Assembly (NCBI GenBank): GCA_030512295.1
Contig: JAULSR010000001.1
Coordinates: 1,116,001 to 1,180,000, forward strand
Reading direction: 5' to 3'
DNA from: Bombardia bombarda
Lineage: Eukaryota > Ascomycota > Sordariomycetes > Sordariales > Lasiosphaeriaceae
Length of the DNA stretch: 64,000 nt
The position numbers and the translations under genes were made by a program. Under the pieces are notes generated by a model. That model ran no database searches, was not told where the DNA came from, and was given only the letters and a program-made list of their open reading frames with translations. Below, one piece after another: positions 23,653 to 34,177 of this stretch (position 1 is its first letter; each line of letters starts with the position of its first letter).

Positions 23653-25503
23653 ATGAACAGTCTAGAAGAGCCGTTGATTGGCGGTTCCCGGCGGGGGGCC
23701 GAGACAGACACCGAGACGGGCAACGAATTCGATGCCGAAATTGGCAGCGAATACGGCGATACCGTGTCCGCATCCGCATTCGCACCCCCGGGGAAGCTGT
23801 CGGACGAGTCTCCGGGCCTGTTTATCTGGCTCCTTACCTTTTCTGCCGGCATAAGCGGTCTCCTTTTTGGATGTAAGTGAGCATGTCCTCATTCACTAGG
23901 ATCCTCATTCACTCACACACCTACACCTACACACATACCGCCATATACTACCTACCTATGATGATATACAAGGTAACTAAAACACCAGAAACCCCAACCC
24001 AGACGATACAGGCGTGATATCAGCAACCCTCGTATCCATCGGCACCTCCCTCTCAGGCAGGCCGCTCACGTCGCTGGACAAATCCATCATCACATCATGC
24101 ACCTCGCTGTTCGCCCTCTTCGCCTCGCCATGCGCCTCCGTGCTCGCCGACACGCTGGGCCGGAAGCGCGTCATCCTAGCAGCCGACTGCCTCTTCATCG
24201 TCGGCGCCATAGTGCAAGCACTTAGCTCGACCGTCTCCGGCATGGTCGTCGGACGCTCCGTCGTCGGCGCCGCAGTCGGCGCCGCCAGCTTTGTGGTCCC
24301 GCTGTACATTGCCGAGCTAGCGCCGGCGGCGTACCGAGGACGGCTGGTCACCATGAACATCGTATTCATCACGCTGGGCCAGGTGATCGCCTACGTTGTG
24401 GGCTGGGCGTTTGGCGCGTACGCGAGCGACGCGACGGGCTGGCGGTGGATGGTAGGTCTCGGGGCTGTGCCGGCTGCCGCGCAGACTGTTATACTGCTGT
24501 TCATGCCCGAGACCCCGCGCTGGCTGGTCAAGGCCGGAAGGCCGGCCGCGGCGCGCGCCGTCATCGAGAGGGTCGCGGGGAATGCAACCGGGGGCTCGTC
24601 AAGATTGGTCGATGCTACGTTGAAGAGTATCGAGACGGAGGTGAGAGAGGAGGTGGAAGCCAGGAGGCTGAGCACTCGACACACAAACAGACGTTTTGCC
24701 TGGCTCGATTCCCTGCATGAGCTGTTTAGAGTGCGCAGGAATCGACGGGCTTTGACGATTGCATGTCTGCTTCAGGGGCTCCAGCAGTTATGCGGCTTTG
24801 TGAGTGGCCCCCTCTGTGGGCTTGGGACCTTTTGTGAGCTTACAGAGCTGATTATTCGCTATGCTCGTTACAGAACTCGCTCATGTATTTTTCGGCCACG
24901 ATATTTACGCTCGTCGGGTTCCCGATGCCTACACTCACCTCGCTCGTCGTCGCCGTCACCAACTTTATCTTTACCTTAATTGCGCTTAGCCTGATTGACC
25001 GCGTGGGGAGGAGACGAATTCTGCTGTGGTCCATCCCTTTCATGATCATTGGGCTGTTGCTGGCAGGATATGGCTTCTCCTTCGTCAGCCTATCAGCTGA
25101 TTCGGCTTTCTCGTCATCGTCGTCGGCGACAGGAAGCGCACCCGTCCCCGCGCCCGCCCGGAGCGCTGCTGTGGTTATCTTGGTCAGCATCATGATGTAC
25201 GTGGCCGGATACGCGATAGGCCTGGGCAATGTGCCGTGGATGCAGAGCGAGCTGTTCGCCCTCGGTGTGCGGTCATTGGGGAGCGGCATCGCGACGGCCA
25301 CCAACTGGGGCGCAAACTTTGTCATTGGGCTGACCTTCCTGCTCTTGATGGACGTTCTGACTCCGTCGTGGACCTTTGTGCTCTATGCAGCAATATGCGC
25401 GGTCGGCTACGGCCTTATTTGGAGGGTATATCCCGAGACGACAGGGCTGAGTCTAGAAGATGCGGCGAGTCTTCTAGAAGATGACAACTGGGGCGTGCAG
25501 TAG
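23653..25503 (+). CDS. MFS sugar/myo-inositol-type transporter
   Basis: This is a 12-helix proton-coupled transporter of the sugar porter family, closest in feel to fungal myo-inositol transporters (Itr1/Itr2). Three exons are read: 23653-23872, 24003-24799 and 24874-25503, giving 548 residues. Family marks in order are GLLFGYDTGVISATL (helix 1, restored by the first splice), LADTLGRKRVI (loop 2-3), PLYIAELAPAAYRGRLV, the PETPRWL motif, LQGLQQLCGFNSLMYFSATIF (helix 7, restored by the second splice), DRVGRRRILL and the C-terminal PETTGLSLEDA. An acidic N-terminal tail of about 60 residues precedes helix 1. A poly-Ser/Ala/Pro insert lies in the loop after VSLSADSAF. The ATG chosen follows an out-of-frame ATG at 23637. 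The actual substrate is inference. Confidence 0.9.
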
Positions 25504-27569
25504 TACGTAACAAAATTAGGAGCAGATCCTGGGCGAGACCTGCAGGTTTGCATCGGCTTAACAGTTTAAGACAGGTACCGAGCAAATCAGGCACGGCAAT
25601 CCCGAATGCACAGAGTGGAACTGTAATCCAAGAATCTCAGACACCGAGGTACCTTTTTGGCCGGAGCATGGATGGTGATTGGGAGCATGGGCTCCCAGGC
25701 ACAATTACAACAAGTTAAGCTTTGAGGCGTCCTCGTGGGTTGAGGTTCGGTGCGCCAATTGCACCCGTCCCATGTCTCACCCCGACATGGATGTTGCGAT
25801 GAGAGATTGGATTCCCGAGATGAACCCGAAGATTGGTACCCAACGGAAAAGGCGTTGGCGGTTTTGTTGTTGATAACGGTATGGTTTAGACGTTAGGTGT
25901 TATCGAGGTGTTAGTTACACAGTACAAATTTGCAGATTACAAATGGGCAGAGGAAAAAAAGTTGAGACCCCTGGGCGGCAAGCCAAGCCACTGGGGTCAG
26001 GTGGAGCGGCAATCGGCCAAGAGTCGGCCTTTCATATCAATTGGGCAGGGGGTGTTTGACTGGTTTGCGCGTCCAGATTCTTTAGCCGAAGGAAGAGAAG
26101 AGAAAAAAATTGTTGCATCTAGTCACAGTGGGGTCTGGCACCATTCTTGCGTTGACGTAATTCCGCAGCAACCCGCAGGGAGGCTGAGGAGGGGAGATAG
26201 GGTCGGGTGTCGGGGTGAACATGGCCGGGCGGCGGAGTTAACATCAGGCACTGTAATCCATTTATTTATACGCGATGAATGGATTGAGGGGGTGATACGG
26301 TCAAAAGACCCTCCAACAAAAGCCGATTGCTGTCAGACTTGTGGGCTCGTAACTGCCCTGTTGACGGAACTTGGATCGGTGGCCCTGTGATGAGAACCGA
26401 CCCTAGCAGGCAGCACGATGCTGGCTGGGTTGTGCCTGCCCGGGCAGCAGCCCGGCAACCGGCCTGGACTTAAGCCGTGGGACCGCGGTGGAGGAAAGAA
26501 GGGGAGTGCTAATTTGACCCCACCATCGAGCACCCCATCATCAGATCAGCTTTTATGGGGTCGCCGTCAATCCTAAGCTTTGCCCCCGTTTCTTGGAGAT
26601 AGCAGAAGCGGGTTTTTGTGTGTCTCGTTGGTTTTCTGGCAGCAGTCGAACAGTGCCGCAGACGGGCGCAAACGGGGAGTTGCCCGTTGCGAAAAGAAAA
26701 TGCCGGATTGGGCGTGGTTGTTGGCTGCGGGCAGCTGGGATTTCTTTGTCAGATCATTTGCTGCTATGCAATGCGATTGATAACTACCTTCGCTATGCGG
26801 TGGTGAGTAATCCCATCCCGGCATTAGGATGCGGGAGCCAGTCAGATAGAAAGGCCAAGAAGGAACATAATCGATTGGACCAACCAGCTTGTTTAATAAC
26901 CAGTATTGTAAAGCAAAGCAGCAAAGGGTATGGAATCCATCGGCCATACTCAAACCCCGTCTAAAAGGCGAGTCCCGAATCCGAGCCAAGGAGAAAAAAG
27001 TAGCGTAACTGGGGGAGTGGAATTGAAGAAGGTTCTGGGTTGAGGGCTCCATTGGGAGCCAAAGAACCGCTTGCAACGTAAAGCGGCTCCAGTTTTTATT
27101 TTGTTAGTCCGTCTCGAGTTTCGCCTGTCTGCCTGTCTGCCGACTTGCCAGGCGCGCCTTCCCTCGCGGGTTTGACAAATTGACTCCAAAGGCGAAAAAC
27201 ACGAACATGGGAAGGGGGCGGTTCCCAACGGAACGTGCACGTCATGGCAAGTGCAGTGTACCTACGGGACAACTCGATGGATACTTGCTAGTACTTAATA
27301 CTCTAAAGAAGGGATGAAAGCCCACTCGGGTCCAGATCTTTTTTTTTCCTTCCTTTCCACATCACAATTCCTTCGTTTCCCCAGTTTCTGTCATTACTCC
27401 ATTCGTTGTCCCAAAAAGAAAAGGCCCTGTCTTATACACAGTAGACTTTTAGTATACGGATAGGTACTACAACATTCTGGCGCTGTCTGGTTAACACCAC
27501 CACCCACCAACTACATACATTACATACTAGTAGTGTCAGTAACAAACAGTACTTCACCACAACACCGCC
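25504..27569. other. 2.1 kb intergenic region
   Basis: No gene is supported. A pyrimidine-rich tract (about 27338-27358) lies some 210 nt before the next start codon, as in many fungal core promoters. Small open frames lack recognisable domains. Confidence 0.5.
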
Positions 27570-29523
27570 ATGGGCCTCGACGAAGCCGATCGCGAGATCG
27601 AGGCGGCCGAGCGCGATGCCTCCCCACACATGTTCGAGACTAGGCGAAGCGAGGAGATCGAGAGGGTGATATCGGCCTCGTCAGTATCAACAACATCGTC
27701 GACTGACAGCAACCCGACCCGCCGACCAGTAGGAGTTGGCATGAGCAGAGTATCGACGTCTCGAGACCTAGAACGCCATGTCACCGAGCTCAGCCGCATC
27801 AACACGCAAAAATCACAACACAGCGCCACCGTCGGGAGAGATCCCAAGAGCAGAGATCTGAAGAAGCCTCTACCCGAGTTCGGCGCCGGCAAGCCATACC
27901 CGCCTCTACTACCCGACCAGGAGTCGTACGTGGTGGAGTTTGACGGGCCGGACGACCCCTTGCACGCACAGAACTGGCCGCTGAAGAAGAAGCTGCTGAC
28001 GGCCGCCATGCTCGGCTACACCACCATGACGTCGGCCTTTGCCTCGAGCATCTTCTCGGCCGCCACCCGGTCCGTGGCCGCCGAGTTCCACGTGTCGACC
28101 ACCGTCGGCCTGCTCGGCGTGTCGCTCTTCGTCCTCGGCTTCGCGACCGGCCCGACCTTCTGGGCCCCCTTATCCGAGCTCAAGGGCCGGAGAACACCAC
28201 TAGTAGTAGCCATGTTCGGCTTCTCCATCTTCAGCATCGCTACCGCCACCGCCAAGGACCTCCAAACCGTGCTCATCACCCGCTTCTTCGCCGGCTTCTG
28301 CGGCGCCTGCCCGCTGGCCGTCGTCGCCGCCGTCTTCTCCGACATGTTTGACAACAGAACTAGAGGCATCGCCATCACCGTCTTCTCCATGACAGTATTC
28401 TGCGGACCGCTGCTGGCCCCTTTCATCGGCGGCTTCATCATCGAGTCCCACCTCGGCTGGAGATGGACCGAGTACCTGGCCGCCATCATGGGCTTCGCCG
28501 CCTTCATCATGGACCTGCTTTTCCTCGAGGAGACGTACCCGCCCACGATCCTGGTGGAGAAGGCGGCCGAGCTGCGCCGCCGCACGCTCAACTGGGGCAT
28601 CCACGCCAAGCAGGACGAGATCGAGATCGACTTCAAGGAGCTCGTCACCAAGAACTTCTCGCGCCCCATGCGGCTGCTGTTTGGCGAACCCATCATCGCC
28701 GCGCTGTCGATCTACATGTCCTTTATCTACGGGCTTTTGTACCTGTTCCTCACGGCGTATCCGTTTGTCTTTCAGGGGGTGCACAAGATGTCTGCGGGCG
28801 TGTCGGGCTTGGCGTTTTTCGGCATGATCACCGGACAGATCCTCGCGGGCGTGACGGTCCTGCTCCAGCAGCCGTGGTACCAGCGCAAGCTGGCTGCCAA
28901 CAACGGCGTGCCGATCCCCGAGTGGCGTCTGCCCAGCGTCATCGCCGGCGGCGTCTCCTTTGCCGCTGGTCTCTTCTGGTTCGGGTGGACGGGCTACCGC
29001 TCTGATATCCACTGGATTGTTCCCATTCTCTCTGGCATCCTGAGCGGTTTCGGCCTGCTCTCCATCTTCCTCCAGGCGCTCAACTACCTGGTTGACTCGT
29101 ATCTCATGTTGTAAGTAACCGTCCACCCACAAAGGAGATACCCAACGGAGCAATAATGCTAACATGATTATCAGCGCCGCCTCTGCCCTTGCCGCAAATA
29201 CGTTCCTGCGGTCTCTGGCCGGAGCCGGCTTCCCCCTGTTCGCGAGCGCCATGTTCGAGGGCATGGGTATCCAGTGGGCGTCGACCCTCCTGGGCTGCGT
29301 CGCCGCCGCGCTCATCCCCATCCCGGTATTGTTCTACATGTACGGCCACAAGCTTCGCGCCAGGAGCTCCTTTGCGCCTACCCCGCCCCCGCAGCCTCTA
29401 CACAGCGAGGAGACGGTGGACGATAACGCCCTCGAGAAGGAGACTTCTGGGCAGCATCATGATGATGCTAACAAGGCGAGCGTTGCCCGCAAGGACACGG
29501 CGCCGGGTGGTGATATGGTTTAG
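27570..29523 (+). CDS. MFS drug/polyamine-type exporter (DHA1 family)
   Basis: This is a proton-antiport exporter of the DHA1 (Tpo/Flu1/CYHR-like) group, probably in the plasma membrane. Two exons are read: 27570-29110 and 29175-29523, joined at SYLMF-AASALAAN, giving 629 residues. A polar N-terminus of about 130 residues leads to DPLHAQNWPLKKK. Family motifs include GPTFWAPLSELKGRRTPLV (motif A), RFFAGFCGACPLAV, VFCGPLLAPFIGGFI (motif C-like, antiporter signature) and EETYPPTIL before the central loop. The C-terminal cytoplasmic tail is acidic and polar. Related proteins export polyamines, azoles, cycloheximide or metabolites; nothing here fixes the substrate. Its neighbours are the inositol-type transporter and the broken terpene cyclase, so it could have been an exporter for a local pathway. 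Confidence 0.92.
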
Positions 29524-30306
29524 ATCCGTGGAGAGAGAAATGAGAGTGAAACAGAAGAGATGGTGTGTGTGGCTGGGGAGATATATTATCGTTGATAATG
29601 GCAGTAAGCGTATGTATATATGGACGGCGTTCTGGATTAGATGGTGGCATTTTGGAAAAGTGATGGAGAGAAGGGAGCTGATACCCAGCGGAGTGTGTGT
29701 TTTCTTTTCTGGTTCAGCTTCTGTTTGTATACCCCATGATCACCGAGCAAAGGTTGTGTGAGTGGATGGATACTTTGGTATTTTGCGTACTTGAGCGAGT
29801 AATTCTTAATGGAAGCGCATGATACTAATACTTGTAGTCTTTGTCTGGCATCATTATTTGATAAGTAGTCACTGTCTCATGTATGACAAGCAAAATTTTG
29901 TCTCGGATTTGTGTGGATCAATGCATCTAGAACTTGTCTAAATCGCGGTAAATTAAGTGGTTTGAGATTGGGTTAATGAATTATTTTATGGAAAGGAGGT
30001 AATCAAACAACTTAGTACGTAGGCATTGATTGTTGTTATTTATTAAAATACTACAGGTACTAGCAACAAAATGATCCATTTTATCTACTACTAATCCAGA
30101 ATATATTATCTCCCAGCAATCGCTCCGTACATGAGAGGGAGTTTTGCCAGTCGCAGATATTTTTGCAAGCTGGGAACTGAACCTGGAGACTGCAGCTGTT
30201 CCAATGTTTTGAATAACCGTCAGCCAAACCCCCACATCCCTGTCTCTCCACTGAAACCATAGACCAAGTATATATGTAAGCAAGTTTCGCACAGTATATA
30301 AAACAA
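29524..30306. other. Intergenic, AT-richer spacer
   Basis: This is the 3' flank of the MFS exporter and 5' flank of the tRNA gene. It is AT-richer than the neighbouring coding DNA. No gene or clear repeat was recognised. Confidence 0.45.
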
Positions 30307-30377
30307 GCATCAGTGGTTTAGTGGTAAAATCCATCGTTGCCATCGATGGGCCCCGTGTTCGATTCACGGCTGATGCA
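30307..30377 (+). tRNA. tRNA-Gly (anticodon GCC)
   Basis: A full cloverleaf can be drawn in 71 nt. The acceptor stem pairs GCATCAG with CTGATGC, the anticodon stem pairs CATCG with CGATG around loop TTGCCAT (anticodon GCC), and the T stem pairs CCGTG with CACGG around TTCGATT. The discriminator base is A. The internal B box is GTTCGATTC. No intron and no encoded CCA are present, as expected for a nuclear gene. Confidence 0.95.
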
Positions 30378-30419
30378 TGATTTCACTTAGAAGCTGAACA
30401 CTCATTGGTTCAATTCATG

Positions 30420-30437
30420 TTTTTCTTTTTCTTTTTT
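30420..30437 (+). terminator. Pol III T-run terminator of tRNA-Gly
   Basis: Three T-runs of five, five and six residues begin 43 nt after the mature tRNA end. Runs of four or more T on the coding strand stop RNA polymerase III. The distance is longer than usual, so a longer 3' trailer is predicted. Confidence 0.55.
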
Positions 30438-30504
30438 CGTTTTGTCTGTCTCATGTTTACTTATTTATATCTTGTCATTTTTATCCTCTTCTAACTCATA
30501 ATTA

Positions 30505-31950
30505 CTAAAACCCATAATCCTTCATGACCCTCCACGCCAACGCCGTCGTCAACCCCCTCGACCCAATCTTTCTCTCCCGTCCTGCCCATGCAGCAGAAGT
30601 GACCGGCCGGCCAGCCGCCATCGTCGTCGTGCTGCATCTCTAATAAGTCCTCGAGGTCGGCCGCCAATGACCTGACAGGCGCGCACCCGCATCGCCAGCG
30701 CGAGCATGTGCGTCTCGAGGGTCTTGCGCAGCTGCTGTCTCTCCTTCTCCTCTTCCTCCTCGTCGGTTTTAAGCTCTGCACACAGCTGGGCGGCGAACCA
30801 GAGAATGGCCTCGGGTACTGAGTAGTGGCGGCAGCCGTAGACGACGGCGTCGCGCGCGAGGCAGTCGATTACGTAGTTGATAGTTAGAGCGAGGCGCGCG
30901 TCTGTTGCTATAGAGTCGTAGCTGGACTTGTTGAAGACGCGCAGCATATTGACGCAGACCTCAGGGCTGACGCCTGGCCGCCCTGACCCGGCGGGATAGA
31001 CCTGGAGGATGCCGTCGGCGCTGAGGTTGGCTGCCATGGCGTCCATGACGAGCTCCGGGTCCACGAGTTTGCGATGTTGCCTCCTCAGGGGTAGGTGGAG
31101 GTATCCGAGCGAGGTGGTGTCGAAGTCAGGGGGGAACTCAGTCGTCGTCAGCACGGGCTGCTCTGAGAATTAATTCCAGCCGCCGTCTTCCAGTCGCTGG
31201 CTGTAGGAGGGGCTTCCGACACTCTCTCCTTCATGCTCGCTAGACTCGATGGGGCTCTGCTGCTTGGTTCCGTCAGGATATGTCAGGCAGACAATGTCGT
31301 CCATGCCGGTTAAGCCCAGGATCAGCAGCTGTGAGAAGTTGTCCTTGAAAAAGTTGTGGGCTTCTTTTCGCCATCCTGGGTACCAGGCTCAACGACCGAG
31401 AGATGGTCTCCGGCTGGGGTCGCACCCCGTCTCGCTGCTGACGTGGCGGAAGAAGCAGAGGTCCGGCTTGCGCATCTTCGCCTCCCTAGAGGTGAAGATG
31501 CGGGTAAAGAGCGACCATGGGAACGGCGGCCCTGACGCCGAGTTCCGCGAGAGCTGGTAGTGGTCTTCCCAGATATTGGACATGGCAAAGAGCCGCAGCT
31601 CAGGCGGGCCCTTCTCTTTGAGCTCGCCGAACAGGTCTGCCATCTGCTTGTTTGGCCGTAGCGAGCTCTGTGCTTGCTGGAATGCTTCACGGATCGCCAC
31701 AGGGTCGAGGTTGAACTCTTGGCCCATACGCTTCATCGCGAGCGTCAGCAGTGAGCTGGTTAAGATGTGACAAGTGACATACCTTACAGGCCTCGTCGGC
31801 GGGGAGGAGACCACGATCTTGGTCATACCAAATGGTCGAGTGTCTCATGGCCCGGAAGGCATCCTTGGGAATGGCCGTTATGCTCCGAGTGTCCCAGTCC
31901 CAGAGGACATCCCCGAGGTCGAAAATGACTGTGTCGTATCTTGGAGCCAC
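30505..31950 (-). pseudogene. Decayed HAD-type (AstC/DrtB-like) sesquiterpene cyclase
   Basis: The intact family consists of a haloacid-dehalogenase-like domain fused to an alpha-helical terpene cyclase domain and makes drimane-type sesquiterpenes. The HAD part is readable from 31950: DTVIFDLGDVLWDWD, then LLPADEACK, an intron 31782-31731 (52 nt, branch CTGAC), RMGQEFNLDP, LRLFAMSNIWEDHY and REAKMRKPDLCFFRHV. The cyclase part follows with NFSQLLILGLTG, the DFDTTS equivalent of the class II DxDTT motif, and DDDGGWPAGHF. Lesions: GTG at the expected start codon; loss of the end of the HAD domain with a frame break at about 31360-31430; an in-frame TAA at 31172-31170; a frameshift near 30660-30670; and an extra A in an AAA run at 30569-30571, after which IGSRGLTTALAWRV resumes and ends at TAG 30505. 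Several unrelated lesions argue for a true pseudogene. Confidence 0.82.
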
Positions 31951-32599
31951 ATGAATGTGTACTTACTAACCAGCTATAAACAGTATGTCAAAATACACAA
32001 CGCAGTAGGAAATATAAGGTATCCCCAACCCGAATCTTCACACAAAACTGGAATATCAGATAGCAAAAAATTCAGATCATGTCCTGCCTGGCCTTTATAT
32101 TCCATGAGGAATGGAGCACTATCTAGCGAAGAGGCCGATGTAGCGCTATCTACTCTGCTAACTCCTTGGCCGTCCTGGTGGGATGCGCTATCAAGGGTGA
32201 AGAGCCAGGGTCATGACAAAACAAAAACACCAAGACCATCTCATCATTAAGCGGTATAGAATGCTGGATAATAGCTGTCCATATTACAGAAAAGCGTGGG
32301 GGCTAAAAGGGGTGGTGGAGTGTGAAGGCGCAATACTGAGCGTAGCAAGTACCGTTAAAAATACCAACCAACAACCAGTCTTAAATTTCCAAATGTCAGG
32401 GGTTGCCACGTTGTGTCGGTTGGTTTGGATACCAAAATCCACAAAGAGTGAACCCTCAACGGAGTGATATCGAATTTCTGGGGCAAAGGCTGGTTATCGT
32501 CAACTCATGAACCAACCTTTTGTCCCATTATTCATACTCCACCACGCCAAATACAAACACTCCAACACTGCCAACCAACATCTCTCTCATCCACCCAAC
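31951..32599. other. Intergenic, 649 bp
   Basis: No gene is recognised between the pseudogene and the next minus-strand gene. Composition is mixed and no transposon protein fragment or terminal repeat was found by eye. Confidence 0.45.
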
Positions 32600-33531
32600 T
32601 TAACTCTCCACCGCCAAAGCCCTCACACCCACCAACTTGGCCCCCTTCCCCTTCCCCTCCGTCGTGACAACCCAGTACTCGGCCTTGACGCCCCCCTTGG
32701 CCACCCTATACACCCTGACATCGTTCCCCTGCCCCGCCTCCCTGACGGCATCGATGATCTTTGTGTACTGGCCGCTGCTGTTCCAGTCGATCGGGTCCGA
32801 TATCTCGACCTCGGCCTGCTTGGGATCCCAGTGGTGGATCAGGGTCGCGAACTCCTCTGTATTTATTATCAGTTTCAGTGACCCAGAATCTCTATATGCA
32901 GACGAGAAAGACATCAAGAATGAAAACACAAACCCTCATCAGGCAACTCCTTGCCATCCTCGTCCCACCTCAGCGCAACGGGCTCAAACGGCTCGTCCGC
33001 ATCGCTGATATAAAACGCGCCATCTCCGCGCGTCACCTCGACCAGCGGCCGCGGGATCTCGACGTCCGCGTCGGCAGCCTTGAACTCTTTCGTCTGCTGC
33101 TTTGTCTGCTGTTGGGGCTTGGCATACCCCTCCGACGGGTCCTGGTTTGCCTTGTTGAGAAAGTTCATGTAGTCGTCGTCGGCCGAAGAGGACGCCATGA
33201 TAGCGGTGGTTGTGCTAAAGCTTTTTCTTTTGCCGTCGAGCAGCTGCAAGGCACGCTTCTTTTTGGTCGCAAATCCGCTACTACCGGGCCGACCTGCAAA
33301 GGTGAATAATGTCGGTTGTAGAAGGGCTGTCGTTGCGCACGCGGGCGAGGGCGAAATCAAGTTCGAGTTCGAGGTCGAGGTCGAGGTCGCAACTATATTC
33401 GTAGTATTGATGCGCCGCTCACTCGTCCGAGAAGAGAATGAAGCAGATATTTGCTTGATTGCTGAAATTGACTGTCGTCGAGCGGTCTTAGAGAGGCTTT
33501 GGTTAAGAGTACTGGGAAGAGACGTGATCAT
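32600..33531 (-). CDS. Conserved fungal protein with mitochondrial-type presequence
   Basis: Two exons are read: 33531-32934 and 32856-32600, joined as LPDE-EEFATLIHHWDP, giving 284 residues. I do not recognise a named function. The first ~110 residues are rich in Ser, Arg, Thr and Lys with almost no acid residues, and end in KSFSTTTAIMASS, which resembles a mitochondrial cleavage context. The remainder is a compact acidic domain (DDDYMNFLNKANQDPSEG, FYISDADEPFEPVALRW, VEISDPIDWNSSGQY, VRVYRV, AEYWVV). A second in-frame ATG at 33198 (MASSSADDDYM) would give a 173-residue protein without the presequence. The longer start was chosen because the whole upstream frame is open and presequence-like, but this could be a 5' UTR. 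Confidence 0.7.
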
Positions 33532-34177
33532 GGCGCGATTGGTTGCTGTTCGGAGGGGACTGAGTCTAGAAATGCAGGAGACGCCGAGAGTTGGGCTGAG
33601 CTGCCCGATGATGTAACCCCTCCCCTCCCCAAGCTGTTTGTCCGCCCCTCATTGGCCTCCAGGCTCCATCCTGTGCCACTGCTATGGAGCTGAGCTACAA
33701 ATATCAAAATATCAAAATATCGCCAAATCATCCAAGATGTTAGGCAACTAGGTATTCTCCTAGTGAAATAGTTACTCGCAGCCAGGATTAGCTGCTGAAC
33801 TAATAGCCACCACCATTCTAATGATACCTGTCACTGTTTTACCCAAATCTACAAGCGGCGGAACAAAGCAAATGTGGGATGATACTGTACACCTCACATT
33901 TAGACATAACCCAGCTGGATAGCATGATACAGCAAATCACAGGATGGTCATGGATAACGTCATTGAATCTTGAAAGGCAAATCACAACCAAGCACAGTAT
34001 TTAATAATCACTTCAGGGGTTGTAGCAATTGGTTCCATTTTTCCATTCCTCTTCATGCAGCCGTTATTAAGCTGAAAATGCTAGAGAGTCCTGTATCCCC
34101 CCACCCACGAAGAGCAACGTGAAAGCCGTAACACCAATGCCATTTGTAAATCAAGAACAGAGAAGCTGCAGCCAAGC
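33532..34177. other. Intergenic, 646 bp
   Basis: This is the 5' flank of the mitochondrial-type gene and 3' flank of RPL3. A short ATATCAAA tandem repeat lies at about 33699-33722. No gene is seen. Confidence 0.5.

Noticed and set aside
28200..29321. 373-codon open frame on the minus strand
   Set aside because: It is the antisense shadow of the GC-rich MFS exporter gene and has a highly charged, low-complexity translation.
31731..31782. Considered as a further lesion in the terpene cyclase relic
   Set aside because: It has GTATGT, a CTGAC branch and an AG end and restores ACK-RMGQEF in frame, so it is a normal intron.
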